The notes beneath the pieces are model-generated. The model ran no database searches, was not told the DNA's origin, and worked only from the letters and a program-made list of their open reading frames with translations. The translations under genes and the position numbers were made by a program. 29,865 nucleotides of DNA from an uncultured Clostridia bacterium (GTDB lineage: Bacteria > Bacillota > Clostridia > Christensenellales > CAG-138): contig CALEPU010000290.1 in assembly GCA_937913075.1 (NCBI GenBank), positions 1-29,865 on the forward strand, read 5' to 3'. Positions 1-7,275 of the stretch are shown here, piece after piece. Each line of letters begins with the position of its first letter. The first letter of the stretch is position 1.

Positions 1-755
1 AGCGCGAGCTTGAAGCGCTTATAAAAAACGGGCTCGAGTCCAGAGTTCTGCGCGATGGCGCAAGGGTAGTGATAATGGGCGCTCCCAACTCAGGCAAGAG
101 CTCCCTTTTAAACGCGCTGCTGCTGCGCGAAAGAGCGATAGTGACCGATATCGCAGGCACCACCCGCGACACCTTGGAGGAGCGCACGGAGATAAACGGC
201 ATCCCTGTAATTTTTATCGACACTGCGGGCATAAGAAAGACGGACGATGCGGTCGAAAGCATCGGCATAGAAAGGGCTTTCGAGGCACTGGAGCAGTGCG
301 ATATAGCGCTGTGGCTGCACGAGTGCGGCTCTGAGGAGTCTCAGGACGAGAGGGAAGCCTTTGAGAGGCTCGCAGGCAAAAAGCATATCACGGTCTTCAC
401 AAAATCCGACCTTGGCAAAAGCTTTGCCGAAGGGCAAAGGCCCTTCAACGGCGAAGGCATTAAGGTAAGCAGCTTAACGGGCGAGGGTCTCGGCTCCCTA
501 CGCGAGCGCATAGCGGAGCTTCTGCGTCCCTCCTCGGAGCAGCCGGTGCTCACCAACAGCCGTCACATTACCGCGCTCACAGGCGCAAAACGTGCTTTAT
601 CCGGCGCAAGGGATGCGCTGCTTGGCGGATTTGGACTTGACTGCTGCTCCACCGATATTGCCGAGGCAATGCACCTTGTGGGCTCCGTCACCGGCAGGAG
701 CGCGGACGAGGATCTGCTCGATACGATATTCAGCCGCTTCTGCGTGGGCAAATGA
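1..755 (+). CDS. mnmE: tRNA modification GTPase MnmE, C-terminal part (5' end outside window)
   Basis: The reading frame is open from base 3 and continues through a complete GTPase domain, so the gene starts before the window; 250 residues are visible of a family usually about 455 long. MnmE works with MnmG to modify the wobble uridine of certain tRNAs in the cytoplasm. Visible motifs are the P-loop GAPNSGKS (about nt 78-101), GTTRDT for switch I, DTAG for G3, and TKSD at the G4 position where most relatives have NKxD. The protein ends in FCVGK, matching the conserved C-terminal FC[IV]GK motif with its cysteine. The N-terminal folate-binding domain is missing only because of the window edge. 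mnmG, the usual downstream partner, does not follow. Family assignment is firm. Confidence 0.96.
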   Translation, partial: RELEALIKNGLESRVLRDGARVVIMGAPNSGKSSLLNALLLRERAIVTDIAGTTRDTLEERTEINGIPVIFIDTAGIRKTDDAVESIGIERAFEALEQCDIALWLHECGSEESQDEREAFERLAGKKHITVFTKSDLGKSFAEGQRPFNGEGIKVSSLTGEGLGSLRERIAELLRPSSEQPVLTNSRHITALTGAKRALSGARDALLGGFGLDCCSTDIAEAMHLVGSVTGRSADEDLLDTIFSRFCVGK

Positions 756-760
756 TACGG

Positions 761-782
761 TTTTACACAGTTTTTACCCGTG
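761..782 (+). promoter_or_regulatory. 11-bp direct repeat upstream of response-regulator promoter
   Basis: TTTTAC occurs at 761-766 and again at 772-777, exactly 11 bp apart, just ahead of the -35 element at 788. Two half-sites one helical turn apart are the usual binding pattern of OmpR/PhoB-type regulators, and TTTACA-N5-TTTACM resembles the PhoP box of Bacillus subtilis. Autoregulation by the downstream regulator is an inference. Confidence 0.4.
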
Positions 783-787
783 CGGAT

Positions 788-816
788 TTTACAATCGCGC
801 ATCTATCTGATATAAT
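788..816 (+). promoter_or_regulatory. Promoter of the two-component operon
   Basis: A -35 element TTTACA (788-793) and a -10 element TATAAT (811-816) are separated by 17 bp. TGA directly before the -10 makes it an extended -10. The start codon of the response regulator is 37 nt beyond the -10, which fits a short leader. Confidence 0.75.
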
Positions 817-852
817 CATGTTGTTCAAATAGCTTGCTTTGGAGGCGATGGA

Positions 853-1524
853 ATGATCTATATAGTTGAGGACGATCTCGATATCCGCGAGATGGAGCGT
901 TACGCTCTGCAAACCGGCGGCTTTGACGTTGCCGCTTTTGAGAGCGGCGAGGAGCTTTACGTCGCAATAGCGCAGGAGGCTCCTCAGCTCGTACTGCTCG
1001 ATATCATGCTGCCCGGTGAGGACGGGCTATCAATACTGCAAAACCTCCGCTCCCGCGAGGAAACGGCGGATGTCCCCATAATAATGGTCACTGCCAAGAC
1101 GAGCGAGATAGACAAGGTTCGCGGGCTCGACTCCGGCGCGGACGATTATCTCACCAAGCCCTTCGGCATTATGGAACTGGTATCAAGGGTCAAGGCGCTC
1201 CTCCGCAGGTCGGAAAAGCAGGCGGAGAAGCACGATATGCTGATAATGGGCGGCATTACTGTCGATTGCGACAAGCGCGAGGTCGCCTGCGAGGGCGAGC
1301 CCGTGGAGCTCACCTTTAAGGAGTATGAGCTGCTCTGCTGCCTTATGAACAACAGCGGCATAGTAATGTCCCGCGAAAAGCTGATAAACGCCGTGTGGGG
1401 CTACGATTTTGCCGGCGAGACCCGCACCGTCGATATGCACATCAAGACCCTGCGGCAAAAGCTCGGCGAGCAGGGCCGCCAGATAGTCACCGTGCGCAAC
1501 GTGGGCTATCGCATGGGCAATTAA
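853..1524 (+). CDS. OmpR/PhoB-family response regulator
   Basis: This 223-residue protein has an N-terminal receiver domain and a C-terminal winged-helix DNA-binding domain. Receiver residues are in place: the acidic pair around D7-D8, phospho-acceptor D50 in LLDIMLPGEDG, T80, and K102 in TKPF. The winged helix spans about residues 130-223, with the typical LTFKEYELL start and RTVDMHIKTLRQKL recognition helix. It would be phosphorylated by the kinase encoded 3 nt downstream and then act on promoters. The start is supported by GGAGG seven bases ahead of the ATG. The sequence is PhoP/PhoB-like, but phosphate control cannot be proven from it. Direct repeats in its own promoter suggest autoregulation. 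Confidence 0.95.
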   Translation: MIYIVEDDLDIREMERYALQTGGFDVAAFESGEELYVAIAQEAPQLVLLDIMLPGEDGLSILQNLRSREETADVPIIMVTAKTSEIDKVRGLDSGADDYLTKPFGIMELVSRVKALLRRSEKQAEKHDMLIMGGITVDCDKREVACEGEPVELTFKEYELLCCLMNNSGIVMSREKLINAVWGYDFAGETRTVDMHIKTLRQKLGEQGRQIVTVRNVGYRMGN

Positions 1525-1527
1525 GCT

Positions 1528-2727
1528 ATGGACAAGCGCCTGCGTTCACTCACGCTCATAGTCTGCATACTGGTCTGCACAATCGTTGCCGCCGCCTCCG
1601 TCGTGGTATGCACTGCCGGCATTTCGACGCCGCTCATGGCAACGCTCTTAGGCGTGCTTACGCTTGGCGCCGCGTTCACTCTGTACCTGCTCTTCACCTC
1701 AATAATAAAAGAGGAAAAGGAGTATCACGGCGCAGATTATGCCGCAATGATAGACAGTATAACGGGCGGAGTGCTCGTGCTGGACGGCAACGACCGCGTT
1801 TATACCGTCAGCAACGACGCGAGGGGCTACCTCGATCTGCCCGAGTATGCGGTCGGCATGGATAAGAACGAGGCTGTTCGCGATAAAGAGCTGCTGCGCT
1901 GCATAGACGCCGCAAAGCAGGGCGAGAGCAATCTCACCGAGTTCAAGTCCCACGGCAAGGTATTGCGCGTGCTCGTCGATCCCGTAATATTCAACGGGCG
2001 GATAGTCGGCACCATGCTGCTGCTTCTCGATATGGGCGAGCAGCTTACTCTGCAAAACATGGTGCGCGAATTCACGGCGAACGTCAGTCATGAATTAAAG
2101 ACCCCCCTCACCTCCATCTCCGGCTATGCGGAGATGATAGCAAGCGGTCTGGTCAAAAAAGAGGATATACCCGATTTTGCTTCGAGAATACAGAAGGAAG
2201 CAAAGCGTATGCTCGCGCTGATAAGCGATATAATCAGGCTCAGCCAGCTTGACGGCGGCGGCGCGGACGTCGACGCCGAGCCTGTCAATATGGCGCAGCT
2301 TGCGGACGAGTGCCGCGACGTGCTTTTAAACTCCGCAAAGAGCCATGGCGTCAGCCTTGATATCGACGCGGAGCAGTTCATATTCTCCGGCAGCAGGAGC
2401 CTTTTGACGGAGCTCGTTTATAACCTTATGGACAACGCAATAAGGTATAACAGAGAGGGCGGCTCAGTGCTCGTCACCGTGCGCAGGGGCAGCGTATCCG
2501 TCGCCGACACGGGCATAGGCATCCCCGAGGAGCACCGCGAGCGCGTGTTTGAAAGGTTCTACCGTGTTGATAAATCAAGATCCAAGCAAACCGGCGGCAC
2601 GGGTCTCGGGCTTGCGATAGTCAAAAGCATAGCCGAAAGATACGGCGCAGAGGTCGCCCTCGAAAGCGAGGTCGGCAAGGGCACGACGATAACGGTAAGC
2701 TTCCCCACGCAGTATTCTGCGGAGTAA
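1528..2727 (+). CDS. Membrane sensor histidine kinase, PhoR/WalK-like
   Basis: A 399-residue kinase partner of the preceding regulator, starting 3 nt after its stop. Two hydrophobic segments (about residues 8-30 and 36-58) are joined by a loop of only about six residues, so there is almost no extracellular sensor. A PAS-like domain follows (about 68-170, GGVLVLDGNDRVYTVS). The HisKA domain carries H188 in FTANVSHELKTPLTS. The ATP-binding domain shows the N box (NLMDNAIRYN), G1 (VADTGIGIP), F box (FERFYRVDKSRS) and G2 (GGTGLGLAIVK). The signal is therefore probably read in the membrane or cytoplasm, or through a partner protein. In PhoR-type systems that partner is a transporter complex, but none is adjacent here. 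Confidence 0.95.
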   Translation: MDKRLRSLTLIVCILVCTIVAAASVVVCTAGISTPLMATLLGVLTLGAAFTLYLLFTSIIKEEKEYHGADYAAMIDSITGGVLVLDGNDRVYTVSNDARGYLDLPEYAVGMDKNEAVRDKELLRCIDAAKQGESNLTEFKSHGKVLRVLVDPVIFNGRIVGTMLLLLDMGEQLTLQNMVREFTANVSHELKTPLTSISGYAEMIASGLVKKEDIPDFASRIQKEAKRMLALISDIIRLSQLDGGGADVDAEPVNMAQLADECRDVLLNSAKSHGVSLDIDAEQFIFSGSRSLLTELVYNLMDNAIRYNREGGSVLVTVRRGSVSVADTGIGIPEEHRERVFERFYRVDKSRSKQTGGTGLGLAIVKSIAERYGAEVALESEVGKGTTITVSFPTQYSAE

Positions 2728-2738
2728 AAAAACGTATG

Positions 2739-2775
2739 GCGCCCTCCGAAGGGATCCTTCGGAGGGCGCTATTTT
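2739..2775 (+). terminator. Rho-independent terminator after the two-component operon
   Basis: A perfect 14-bp GC-rich stem (arms 2739-2752 and 2756-2769) with a three-base loop, followed by TATTTTC. It begins 12 nt after the kinase stop codon. Confidence 0.88.
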
Positions 2776-2816
2776 CATGCTTTCAGCGGAAAGATTTAAT
2801 ATATTTTAAATAAATG

Positions 2817-2845
2817 TTGGTGATTTCCCGTTATAGTGCTATAAT
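2817..2845 (+). promoter_or_regulatory. Promoter of the 2-oxoacid:ferredoxin oxidoreductase operon
   Basis: TTGGTG (2817-2822) and TATAAT (2840-2845) are 17 bp apart, and TGC directly before the -10 gives an extended -10. The first gene starts at 2929, leaving a leader of about 75 nt. Confidence 0.75.
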
Positions 2846-2861
2846 TGAAATTGGACTAAAA

Positions 2862-2901
2862 GGTCTTGTCCGTTTTCTGTTGCAACAAAACGGGCATGAC
2901 C
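2862..2901 (+). promoter_or_regulatory. Long imperfect hairpin in the leader of the oxidoreductase operon
   Basis: GGTC (2862-2865) pairs with GACC (2898-2901) and CCGTTTT (2870-2876) pairs with AAAACGG (2887-2893), with mostly paired bases between. The inner loop contains the self-complementary GTTGCAAC. The hairpin ends nine bases before the AGGAGG ribosome site at 2911. No U-run follows, so it is not a terminator. It could influence translation or RNA stability, or be a DNA operator; the role is unknown. Confidence 0.45.
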
Positions 2902-2928
2902 GTAATATGAAGGAGGTCAAATCGCTGT

Positions 2929-3141
2929 ATGGTATCAAAAGTAACCATTGACGAGAACCGCTGCAAAGGCTGCGGGCTTTGCGTTAGGGCATGCCCGAAG
3001 AAGATTATGCAGCTCTCGAAGACCAAGCTCAACGAAAAGGGCTATCACCCCGCCGAGGTGATCGATCAGGAGGCGTGCATCGCTTGCGCAAGCTGCGCTT
3101 GGAGCTGCCCCGATACGGTCATCACCGTCGAAAAAGAGTAA
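2929..3141 (+). CDS. vorD: 2-oxoacid:ferredoxin oxidoreductase, delta (2x[4Fe-4S] ferredoxin) subunit
   Basis: A 70-residue ferredoxin-like protein with two 4Fe-4S motifs, CKGCGLCVRACP and CIACASCAWSCP. In four-subunit oxidoreductases this subunit passes electrons from the catalytic subunits to external ferredoxin. It opens a four-gene operon and is followed 14 nt later by the alpha subunit. An AGGAGG lies at 2911-2916, 12 nt before the ATG, which is somewhat far. The delta-alpha-beta-gamma order matches Kor/Vor clusters of Clostridia. Whether the enzyme prefers branched-chain 2-oxoacids (Vor) or 2-oxoglutarate (Kor) cannot be decided from this subunit, so the symbol is provisional. Confidence 0.88.
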   Translation: MVSKVTIDENRCKGCGLCVRACPKKIMQLSKTKLNEKGYHPAEVIDQEACIACASCAWSCPDTVITVEKE

Positions 3142-3155
3142 GGAGGAAGAGTAGC

Positions 3156-4217
3156 ATGGCAAAGAAATTGATGAAGGGCTGCGAGGCTATCGCAGAGGCC
3201 GCCATCCAGGCGGGCTGCCGTTACTTCTTCGGCTATCCTATCACTCCGCAGAACGACATTCCCGAGTACATGGCTGCGCGTATGCCCAAGGTGGGCGGGT
3301 GCTTCCTGCAAGCTGAGAGCGAAGTCGCCGCTATCAACATGGTCTATGGCGCTGCCGGTGCCGGCGCAAGGGTCATGACCAGCTCCTCCTCGCCGGGCGT
3401 CAGCCTCAAGCAGGAGGGCATAAGCTACATCGCCGGCGCGGAGCTGCCCTGCGTTATCTGCAACATGATGCGCGGCGGTCCCGGTCTCGGCTCCATTCAG
3501 CCTTCTCAGGGCGATTATTTCCAGGCGACCAAGGGCGGCGGCCATGGCGACTATCATATGATAGTTCTGGCTCCCTCCTCCGTACAGGAGGCTGTCGATC
3601 TTATGCACAACGCATTCGATCTTGCGGATCAGTACCGCACCCCCGTTATGCTGCTTGCCGACGGTATCATCGGTCAGATGATGGAGCCCGTTGAGTTCCA
3701 TGAGTTCGAGCAGAAGCAGCTTCCCAATAAGGATTGGGCGGCTACCGGCTGGAAGGGCGACAGACCCCGCAACATCATCAACTCCCTCTATATCGAGGTC
3801 GACGAGCTGCAGGAGATGAACGACAGGCTCCAGGCACGCTATGACGAGATCACCGAGAAGGAGGTCATGGTCGAAAAGTACAACACCGAGGGCGCCGAGA
3901 TCATCGTCTGCGCTTACGGCACCGTTGCCCGTATCTGCAAATCCGCTATCGCGCTTTGCGCCGAAAAGGGCGTAAAGGTCGGCCTTGTCCGTCCCATCAC
4001 CATTTGGCCCTTCCCCGCAAAGGAGCTTCGGGAGGTCATGGCTCAGGACAGCGTAAAGAAAGAGATCACCGTTGAGATCTCCGCCGGTCAGATGCACGAG
4101 GACGTTTGCCTTGCCATCGCAGGCAAAAAGCCCTGCACCTTCTACGGCAAGCCCGGCAGCTACACCCCCACCACCGAGGAGATAGCTGAGTTCATCATGA
4201 AAGTCAGGGAGGCGTAA
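3156..4217 (+). CDS. vorB: 2-oxoacid:ferredoxin oxidoreductase alpha subunit, VorB-like
   Basis: A 353-residue subunit of a thiamine-diphosphate enzyme that oxidatively decarboxylates a 2-oxoacid to acyl-CoA and CO2 with reduction of ferredoxin. The N-terminal part shows the alpha-subunit signature GCRYFFGYPITPQNDIPE and the QAESEVAAINMVYGAAGAG segment. The start at ATG 3156 is chosen because GGAGG lies about ten bases before it (3142-3146) and it sits just behind the stop of the ferredoxin gene; the frame is open further upstream, but that part overlaps the ferredoxin gene. Length and overall sequence fit the 3-methyl-2-oxobutanoate dehydrogenase VorB family, suggesting branched-chain amino-acid fermentation. 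2-Oxoglutarate (KorA) is the alternative. Confidence 0.9.
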   Translation: MAKKLMKGCEAIAEAAIQAGCRYFFGYPITPQNDIPEYMAARMPKVGGCFLQAESEVAAINMVYGAAGAGARVMTSSSSPGVSLKQEGISYIAGAELPCVICNMMRGGPGLGSIQPSQGDYFQATKGGGHGDYHMIVLAPSSVQEAVDLMHNAFDLADQYRTPVMLLADGIIGQMMEPVEFHEFEQKQLPNKDWAATGWKGDRPRNIINSLYIEVDELQEMNDRLQARYDEITEKEVMVEKYNTEGAEIIVCAYGTVARICKSAIALCAEKGVKVGLVRPITIWPFPAKELREVMAQDSVKKEITVEISAGQMHEDVCLAIAGKKPCTFYGKPGSYTPTTEEIAEFIMKVREA

Positions 4218-4219
4218 TC

Positions 4220-4972
4220 ATGCAGACTGTATTTAAGAAAACTCCCGTTCTTACGGACACCATAATGCACTACTGCCCCGGCTGCGGCCACGGCATAGTC
4301 CATCGCCTTGTTGCCGAGGTCATCGAGGAGCTCGGTATTCAGGATAAGACCATCGGCTTCGTCCCCGTCGGCTGCGCGGTATTTGCTTACAAGTATTTCG
4401 CCGTCGACTGTATGGAGGCCGCTCACGGTCGTGCGCCCGCTGCCGCTACCGGCTGCAAGCGCGTCAACCCCGACAACGTCGTTTTCACCTACCAGGGCGA
4501 CGGCGACTTGGCTTCCATCGGCGCTGCCGAGATAGTTCATGCCGCTCACCGCGGTGAGAAGATCACCACCATCTTCATCAACAACGCCATTTACGGCATG
4601 ACCGGCGGTCAGATGGCTCCCACCACCCTCGTCGGGCAGAAGACCACCACTTCTCCCTACGGCCGTGATCCCGAGCACTGCGGCAAGCCTATCCGCATCG
4701 CGGAGATGATCGCAACCATCGAGGGCGCAGCTTACGTTGAGCGCGTCGCCGTTGATACCCCCGCTCACATCAGGCAGGCAAAGGCCGCCATCAAAAAGGC
4801 GTTCCAGTGCCAGCTCGACGGCCGCGGCTTCGGTCTTATAGAGGTTCTTTCCTCCTGTCCCACCAACTGGGGCAAGAGCCCTGCCGAGGCTATGGATTGG
4901 ATAAAGACGGACATGATCCCCTATTATCCCCTCGGCGTCAAGAAGGACGTCACCACTGTAAAGGAGGACTGA
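4220..4972 (+). CDS. 2-oxoacid:ferredoxin oxidoreductase beta (thiamine-diphosphate) subunit
   Basis: A 250-residue beta subunit that binds thiamine diphosphate and Mg. It contains YCPGCGHG near the N terminus, the cofactor-binding stretch YQGDGDLASIGAAE followed by FINNAIYGMTGGQ, and the conserved motif SCPTNWGKSP near the C terminus. It starts two bases after the alpha-subunit stop, so translation is probably coupled. The product is cytoplasmic and works only as part of the complex with the neighbouring subunits. In different nomenclatures this is VorA or KorB, so I leave the symbol empty. Confidence 0.92.
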   Translation: MQTVFKKTPVLTDTIMHYCPGCGHGIVHRLVAEVIEELGIQDKTIGFVPVGCAVFAYKYFAVDCMEAAHGRAPAAATGCKRVNPDNVVFTYQGDGDLASIGAAEIVHAAHRGEKITTIFINNAIYGMTGGQMAPTTLVGQKTTTSPYGRDPEHCGKPIRIAEMIATIEGAAYVERVAVDTPAHIRQAKAAIKKAFQCQLDGRGFGLIEVLSSCPTNWGKSPAEAMDWIKTDMIPYYPLGVKKDVTTVKED

Positions 4973-4974
4973 TT

Positions 4975-5514
4975 ATGCTTTGGACTAACATTTTTGCCGG
5001 CTTCGGCGGTCAGGGCGTTCTGCTCATAGGTCAGCTCCTCGCTTATGCGGGCATGTATGAAGGCAAGAACGTTTCTTGGCTTCCCTCCTACGGTCCCGAA
5101 ATGCGCGGCGGTACCGCCAACTGCTCCGTCGTCGTATCCGACGAGCCCGTTGCTTCCCCCTGCATCAGCATGGCAAACTGCGTTATCGCCATGAACCGTC
5201 CCTCTCTCGATAAGTTCGAGGCAAACGTACTGCCCGGCGGCAAGCTGTTCATCAACAGCTCCATCATCGACAAGAAGGCGACGAGGACCGACATCGACGT
5301 CTATTACGTCCCCTGCAACGAGATCGCCGACGCTCTCGGCAATCCCAAGGTAGGCAACATGGCAATGCTCGGCGCGTACCTCGAGGCTACAAAGGCCGTT
5401 GAGGTTCAGTCCGTACTCGACGCTCTGCTCTATAAGCTGGGCGAGAAGAAGGCCCACCTCATCCCCCTCAACAGAGAGGCTATCGAGAAGGGCGCCGAAT
5501 CCATACGCAAGTAA
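4975..5514 (+). CDS. vorC: 2-oxoacid:ferredoxin oxidoreductase gamma subunit
   Basis: A 179-residue gamma subunit with the family's GFGGQGVLLIGQLLA motif at the N terminus and the PSYGPEMRGGTANCSV segment. This domain binds near the CoA and 2-oxoacid channel in the oxidoreductase complex. The start ATG at 4975 is preceded by AAGGAGG at 4961-4967, seven bases upstream, inside the last codons of the beta subunit, and the stop-start gap is two bases. A longer open frame exists upstream but overlaps the beta-subunit gene. It closes the four-gene operon and is followed by a palindrome and a terminator hairpin. Confidence 0.9.
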   Translation: MLWTNIFAGFGGQGVLLIGQLLAYAGMYEGKNVSWLPSYGPEMRGGTANCSVVVSDEPVASPCISMANCVIAMNRPSLDKFEANVLPGGKLFINSSIIDKKATRTDIDVYYVPCNEIADALGNPKVGNMAMLGAYLEATKAVEVQSVLDALLYKLGEKKAHLIPLNREAIEKGAESIRK

Positions 5515-5526
5515 CTTGCGACAAAA

Positions 5527-5545
5527 TATTTCCCGGGAAATAATC
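5527..5545. repeat. TTTCCCGGGAAA palindromic repeat, copy 1
   Basis: TATTTCCCGGGAAATAATC, 13 nt after the gamma-subunit stop. The identical 19 bases recur at 6642-6660. The palindromic core here is 16 bp. It could be a regulator binding site, or it could form an RNA hairpin. Confidence 0.6.
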
Positions 5546-5553
5546 CATGCAAT

Positions 5554-5580
5554 AAGGCCGCTGCGCAGCGCAGCGGCCTT
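5554..5580. terminator. Terminator hairpin after the oxidoreductase operon
   Basis: A perfect 12-bp stem, AAGGCCGCTGCG pairing with CGCAGCGGCCTT, around a CAG loop. On the plus strand it is followed by a short T-rich stretch only, so efficiency is uncertain. The symmetric A/T ends could let it work in both directions. Confidence 0.65.
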
Positions 5581-5781
5581 TATCCTGCCATAAATATTAT
5601 CTCCTTCGTTTTCAATGCCAGTTATGAGATCGTAAATTTCGTTTGCCTCTACAAGTATCCTGTAACTGCCCATTATGCCGCTGTAAAACCTATTCTGCGC
5701 AATTTGCTCTGCACCCGTGCTGCCCCCCAAAGCTTTCTTTCGCGATTTTATCACATTAGGCATGCATTGCAACACTAACAT
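5554..5781 (-). pseudogene. Possible minus-strand gene remnant
   Basis: Read on the minus strand from ATG 5781 (or 5763), about 70 codons translate to a protein-like sequence including NRFYSGIMGSYRILVEANEI, with codon choice like that of the neighbours. The frame has no stop before it runs through the terminator stem and then antisense to the gamma-subunit gene, and no ribosome site is visible. It may be the 5' fragment of a lost gene, or chance. I do not recognise a family. The rest of the 5581-5832 stretch holds nothing else I can identify. Confidence 0.18.
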
Positions 5782-5832
5782 AAGCCGCCGTTAAATTCGG
5801 CTCCGAAAAGCGACGGGCGCTTCTTTTTATGC

Positions 5833-5860
5833 TTGCTCTTATTCTCAAATCATGTATAAT
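5833..5860 (+). promoter_or_regulatory. Promoter of nadE
   Basis: TTGCTC (5833-5838) and TATAAT (5855-5860) are separated by 16 bp. The -10 overlaps an upstream in-frame ATG at 5852, which argues for the later start at 5897. Confidence 0.7.
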
Positions 5861-5896
5861 ATCGGTATAGACACGGTTTTAATTGAGGAGGGCAAT

Positions 5897-6640
5897 ATGT
5901 TCAGGGTCGATAAGGTCACGCATGATATTATTGTTTGGATACGGGAATGGTTTTTAAAAAACGGCGCAGGCTGCAACGCCGTGATAGGCATATCGGGCGG
6001 CAAGGATTCCTCCGTTACGGCGGCGCTGTGCGTCGCGGCGCTCGGGCGCGAGCGCGTAATAGGCGTGCTTATGCCCAAGGGCGAGCAGCCGGATATCGAC
6101 GTATCGAAGGCGCTCGTTGAGCATCTTGGCATAAAGAGCTACGTTGTTAATATTAAGAATGCTTTTGAGGGGCTGCGCGGCGAGCTTGCCTCGGTTATGG
6201 ACTGTCCGCTTTCCGATCAGACCATGATAAACATTGCGCCGCGCATGCGTATGACCGCGCTCTACGCCGTATCGCAGAGCGTCAACGGCAGGGTCGCCAA
6301 CACCTGCAACCTCTCCGAGGATTGGGTGGGCTACTCAACACGCTGGGGCGACTCGGTGGGCGATTTCTCTCCGCTCTCCGATCTTACGGTAGACGAGGTA
6401 AAGCAGGTCGGAAGGTACTTGGGGCTTCCCTCAATGTTCGTTGACAAGACTCCCAGCGACGGGCTTTGCGGCAAAACAGACGAGGACAATCTCGGCTTTA
6501 CCTACGCGGTGCTCGATAAATACATAAGGACGGGCGTTTGCGAGGACGAGGCGACGAGGGAGCTTATAGACAGGAAGCACAGAAACAACCTCTTCAAACT
6601 TTCCATGATGCCTAAATTCGTCTATACTCCCGAGGAGTAA
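5897..6640 (+). CDS. nadE: Ammonia-dependent NAD+ synthetase
   Basis: A 247-residue protein catalysing the last step of NAD synthesis, ATP-dependent amidation of deamido-NAD. The PP-loop SGGKDS is at residues 33-38. Further family motifs include NTCNLSEDWVGY, GDFSPLSDLT and PSDGLCGKTDED. There is no N-terminal glutaminase domain, so ammonia is the nitrogen donor, and the length is usual for this short form. The start at 5897 is chosen because GAGGAGGG lies at 5885-5892 and the promoter -10 overlaps the earlier ATG. A histidine phosphatase gene follows after 26 nt, in an apparent operon. Confidence 0.94.
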   Translation: MFRVDKVTHDIIVWIREWFLKNGAGCNAVIGISGGKDSSVTAALCVAALGRERVIGVLMPKGEQPDIDVSKALVEHLGIKSYVVNIKNAFEGLRGELASVMDCPLSDQTMINIAPRMRMTALYAVSQSVNGRVANTCNLSEDWVGYSTRWGDSVGDFSPLSDLTVDEVKQVGRYLGLPSMFVDKTPSDGLCGKTDEDNLGFTYAVLDKYIRTGVCEDEATRELIDRKHRNNLFKLSMMPKFVYTPEE

Positions 6641-6660
6641 TTATTTCCCGGGAAATAATC
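6640..6660. repeat. TTTCCCGGGAAA palindromic repeat, copy 2
   Basis: A perfect 20-bp palindrome, ATTATTTCCCGGGAAATAAT, overlapping the last base of the nadE stop codon. It shares 19 identical bases with the copy at 5527-5545. It occupies almost the whole gap before the histidine phosphatase gene, where a ribosome site would be expected. Confidence 0.6.
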
Positions 6661-6666
6661 AATGCT

Positions 6667-7272
6667 ATGCTTTATCTTGTAAGACACGGCAAAACCGCAT
6701 ACAACGCCGAACGGCGCTTGCAGGGGCAGCTCGATATACCGCTCTGCTACGGGGGGCTTTTGCAGGCTGAGGAGCTCGGTCTGCGTCTTAAAAAGGAAGG
6801 GCGTTCCTTCGGCGCGCTGTATTGCAGCAGGCTTTTAAGGGCGAAGGTCACCGCGGGTATTATAGGCAGGCATTTGGGACTTGCGCCCGTTGCGGTCGAA
6901 GGCTTGCAGGAGATATTTTTCGGCAAGTTTCAGGGGCATACCTTTGCCGAGGTCGAGGAGCTTTTCCCCGATGAACATGCAGATTATTTGAGCGACAGGG
7001 CAAATTCAAAAGCGCACGGCGGAGAAAATCCCAAGCAGGTGTTTTCAAGGGCGAGGGCGGCGCTCTTTACCCTGTCGGAGGTTCGGCAGCTTGCCGCAGG
7101 CGAAGCTGCGCCGGACGCGCTCGTCGTCTGCCATGGCGCAGTGATCGCCTACCTGCGGGCGGCGGCAATGGGCATGGGCCTCGACAATATTACAGAGCTG
7201 ATACCGAAAAATGCGGAGCTCATCCCTCTTGACAGCGAGGCTTTGCTCCGCATACGCGATATAACTTATTGA
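6667..7272 (+). CDS. Histidine phosphatase family protein (phosphoglycerate-mutase-like)
   Basis: A 201-residue protein of the branch-2-like RHG superfamily. The phospho-accepting histidine is H7 in LVRHGKT, R55 lies in CSRLLRA, an acid is at about E82, and the second catalytic histidine is H156 in VVCHGAVI. Such proteins remove phosphate from small molecules or, less often, act as cofactor-independent-looking mutases. CobC-type alpha-ribazole phosphatase and GpmB-like phosphatase are both possible. There is no clear Shine-Dalgarno sequence; the space before the start is filled by the palindrome, so translation may depend on nadE. The stop lies only three bases from the stop of the convergent ABC permease gene, with no terminator visible between them. 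Confidence 0.85.
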   Translation: MLYLVRHGKTAYNAERRLQGQLDIPLCYGGLLQAEELGLRLKKEGRSFGALYCSRLLRAKVTAGIIGRHLGLAPVAVEGLQEIFFGKFQGHTFAEVEELFPDEHADYLSDRANSKAHGGENPKQVFSRARAALFTLSEVRQLAAGEAAPDALVVCHGAVIAYLRAAAMGMGLDNITELIPKNAELIPLDSEALLRIRDITY

Positions 7273-7275
7273 TCA

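Noticed and set aside
3066..4097. A 343-codon open frame on the minus strand across the alpha subunit of the oxidoreductase
   Set aside because: It mirrors the real gene, has no ribosome site and encodes no recognisable protein. Long antisense frames arise from the codon bias of this genome.
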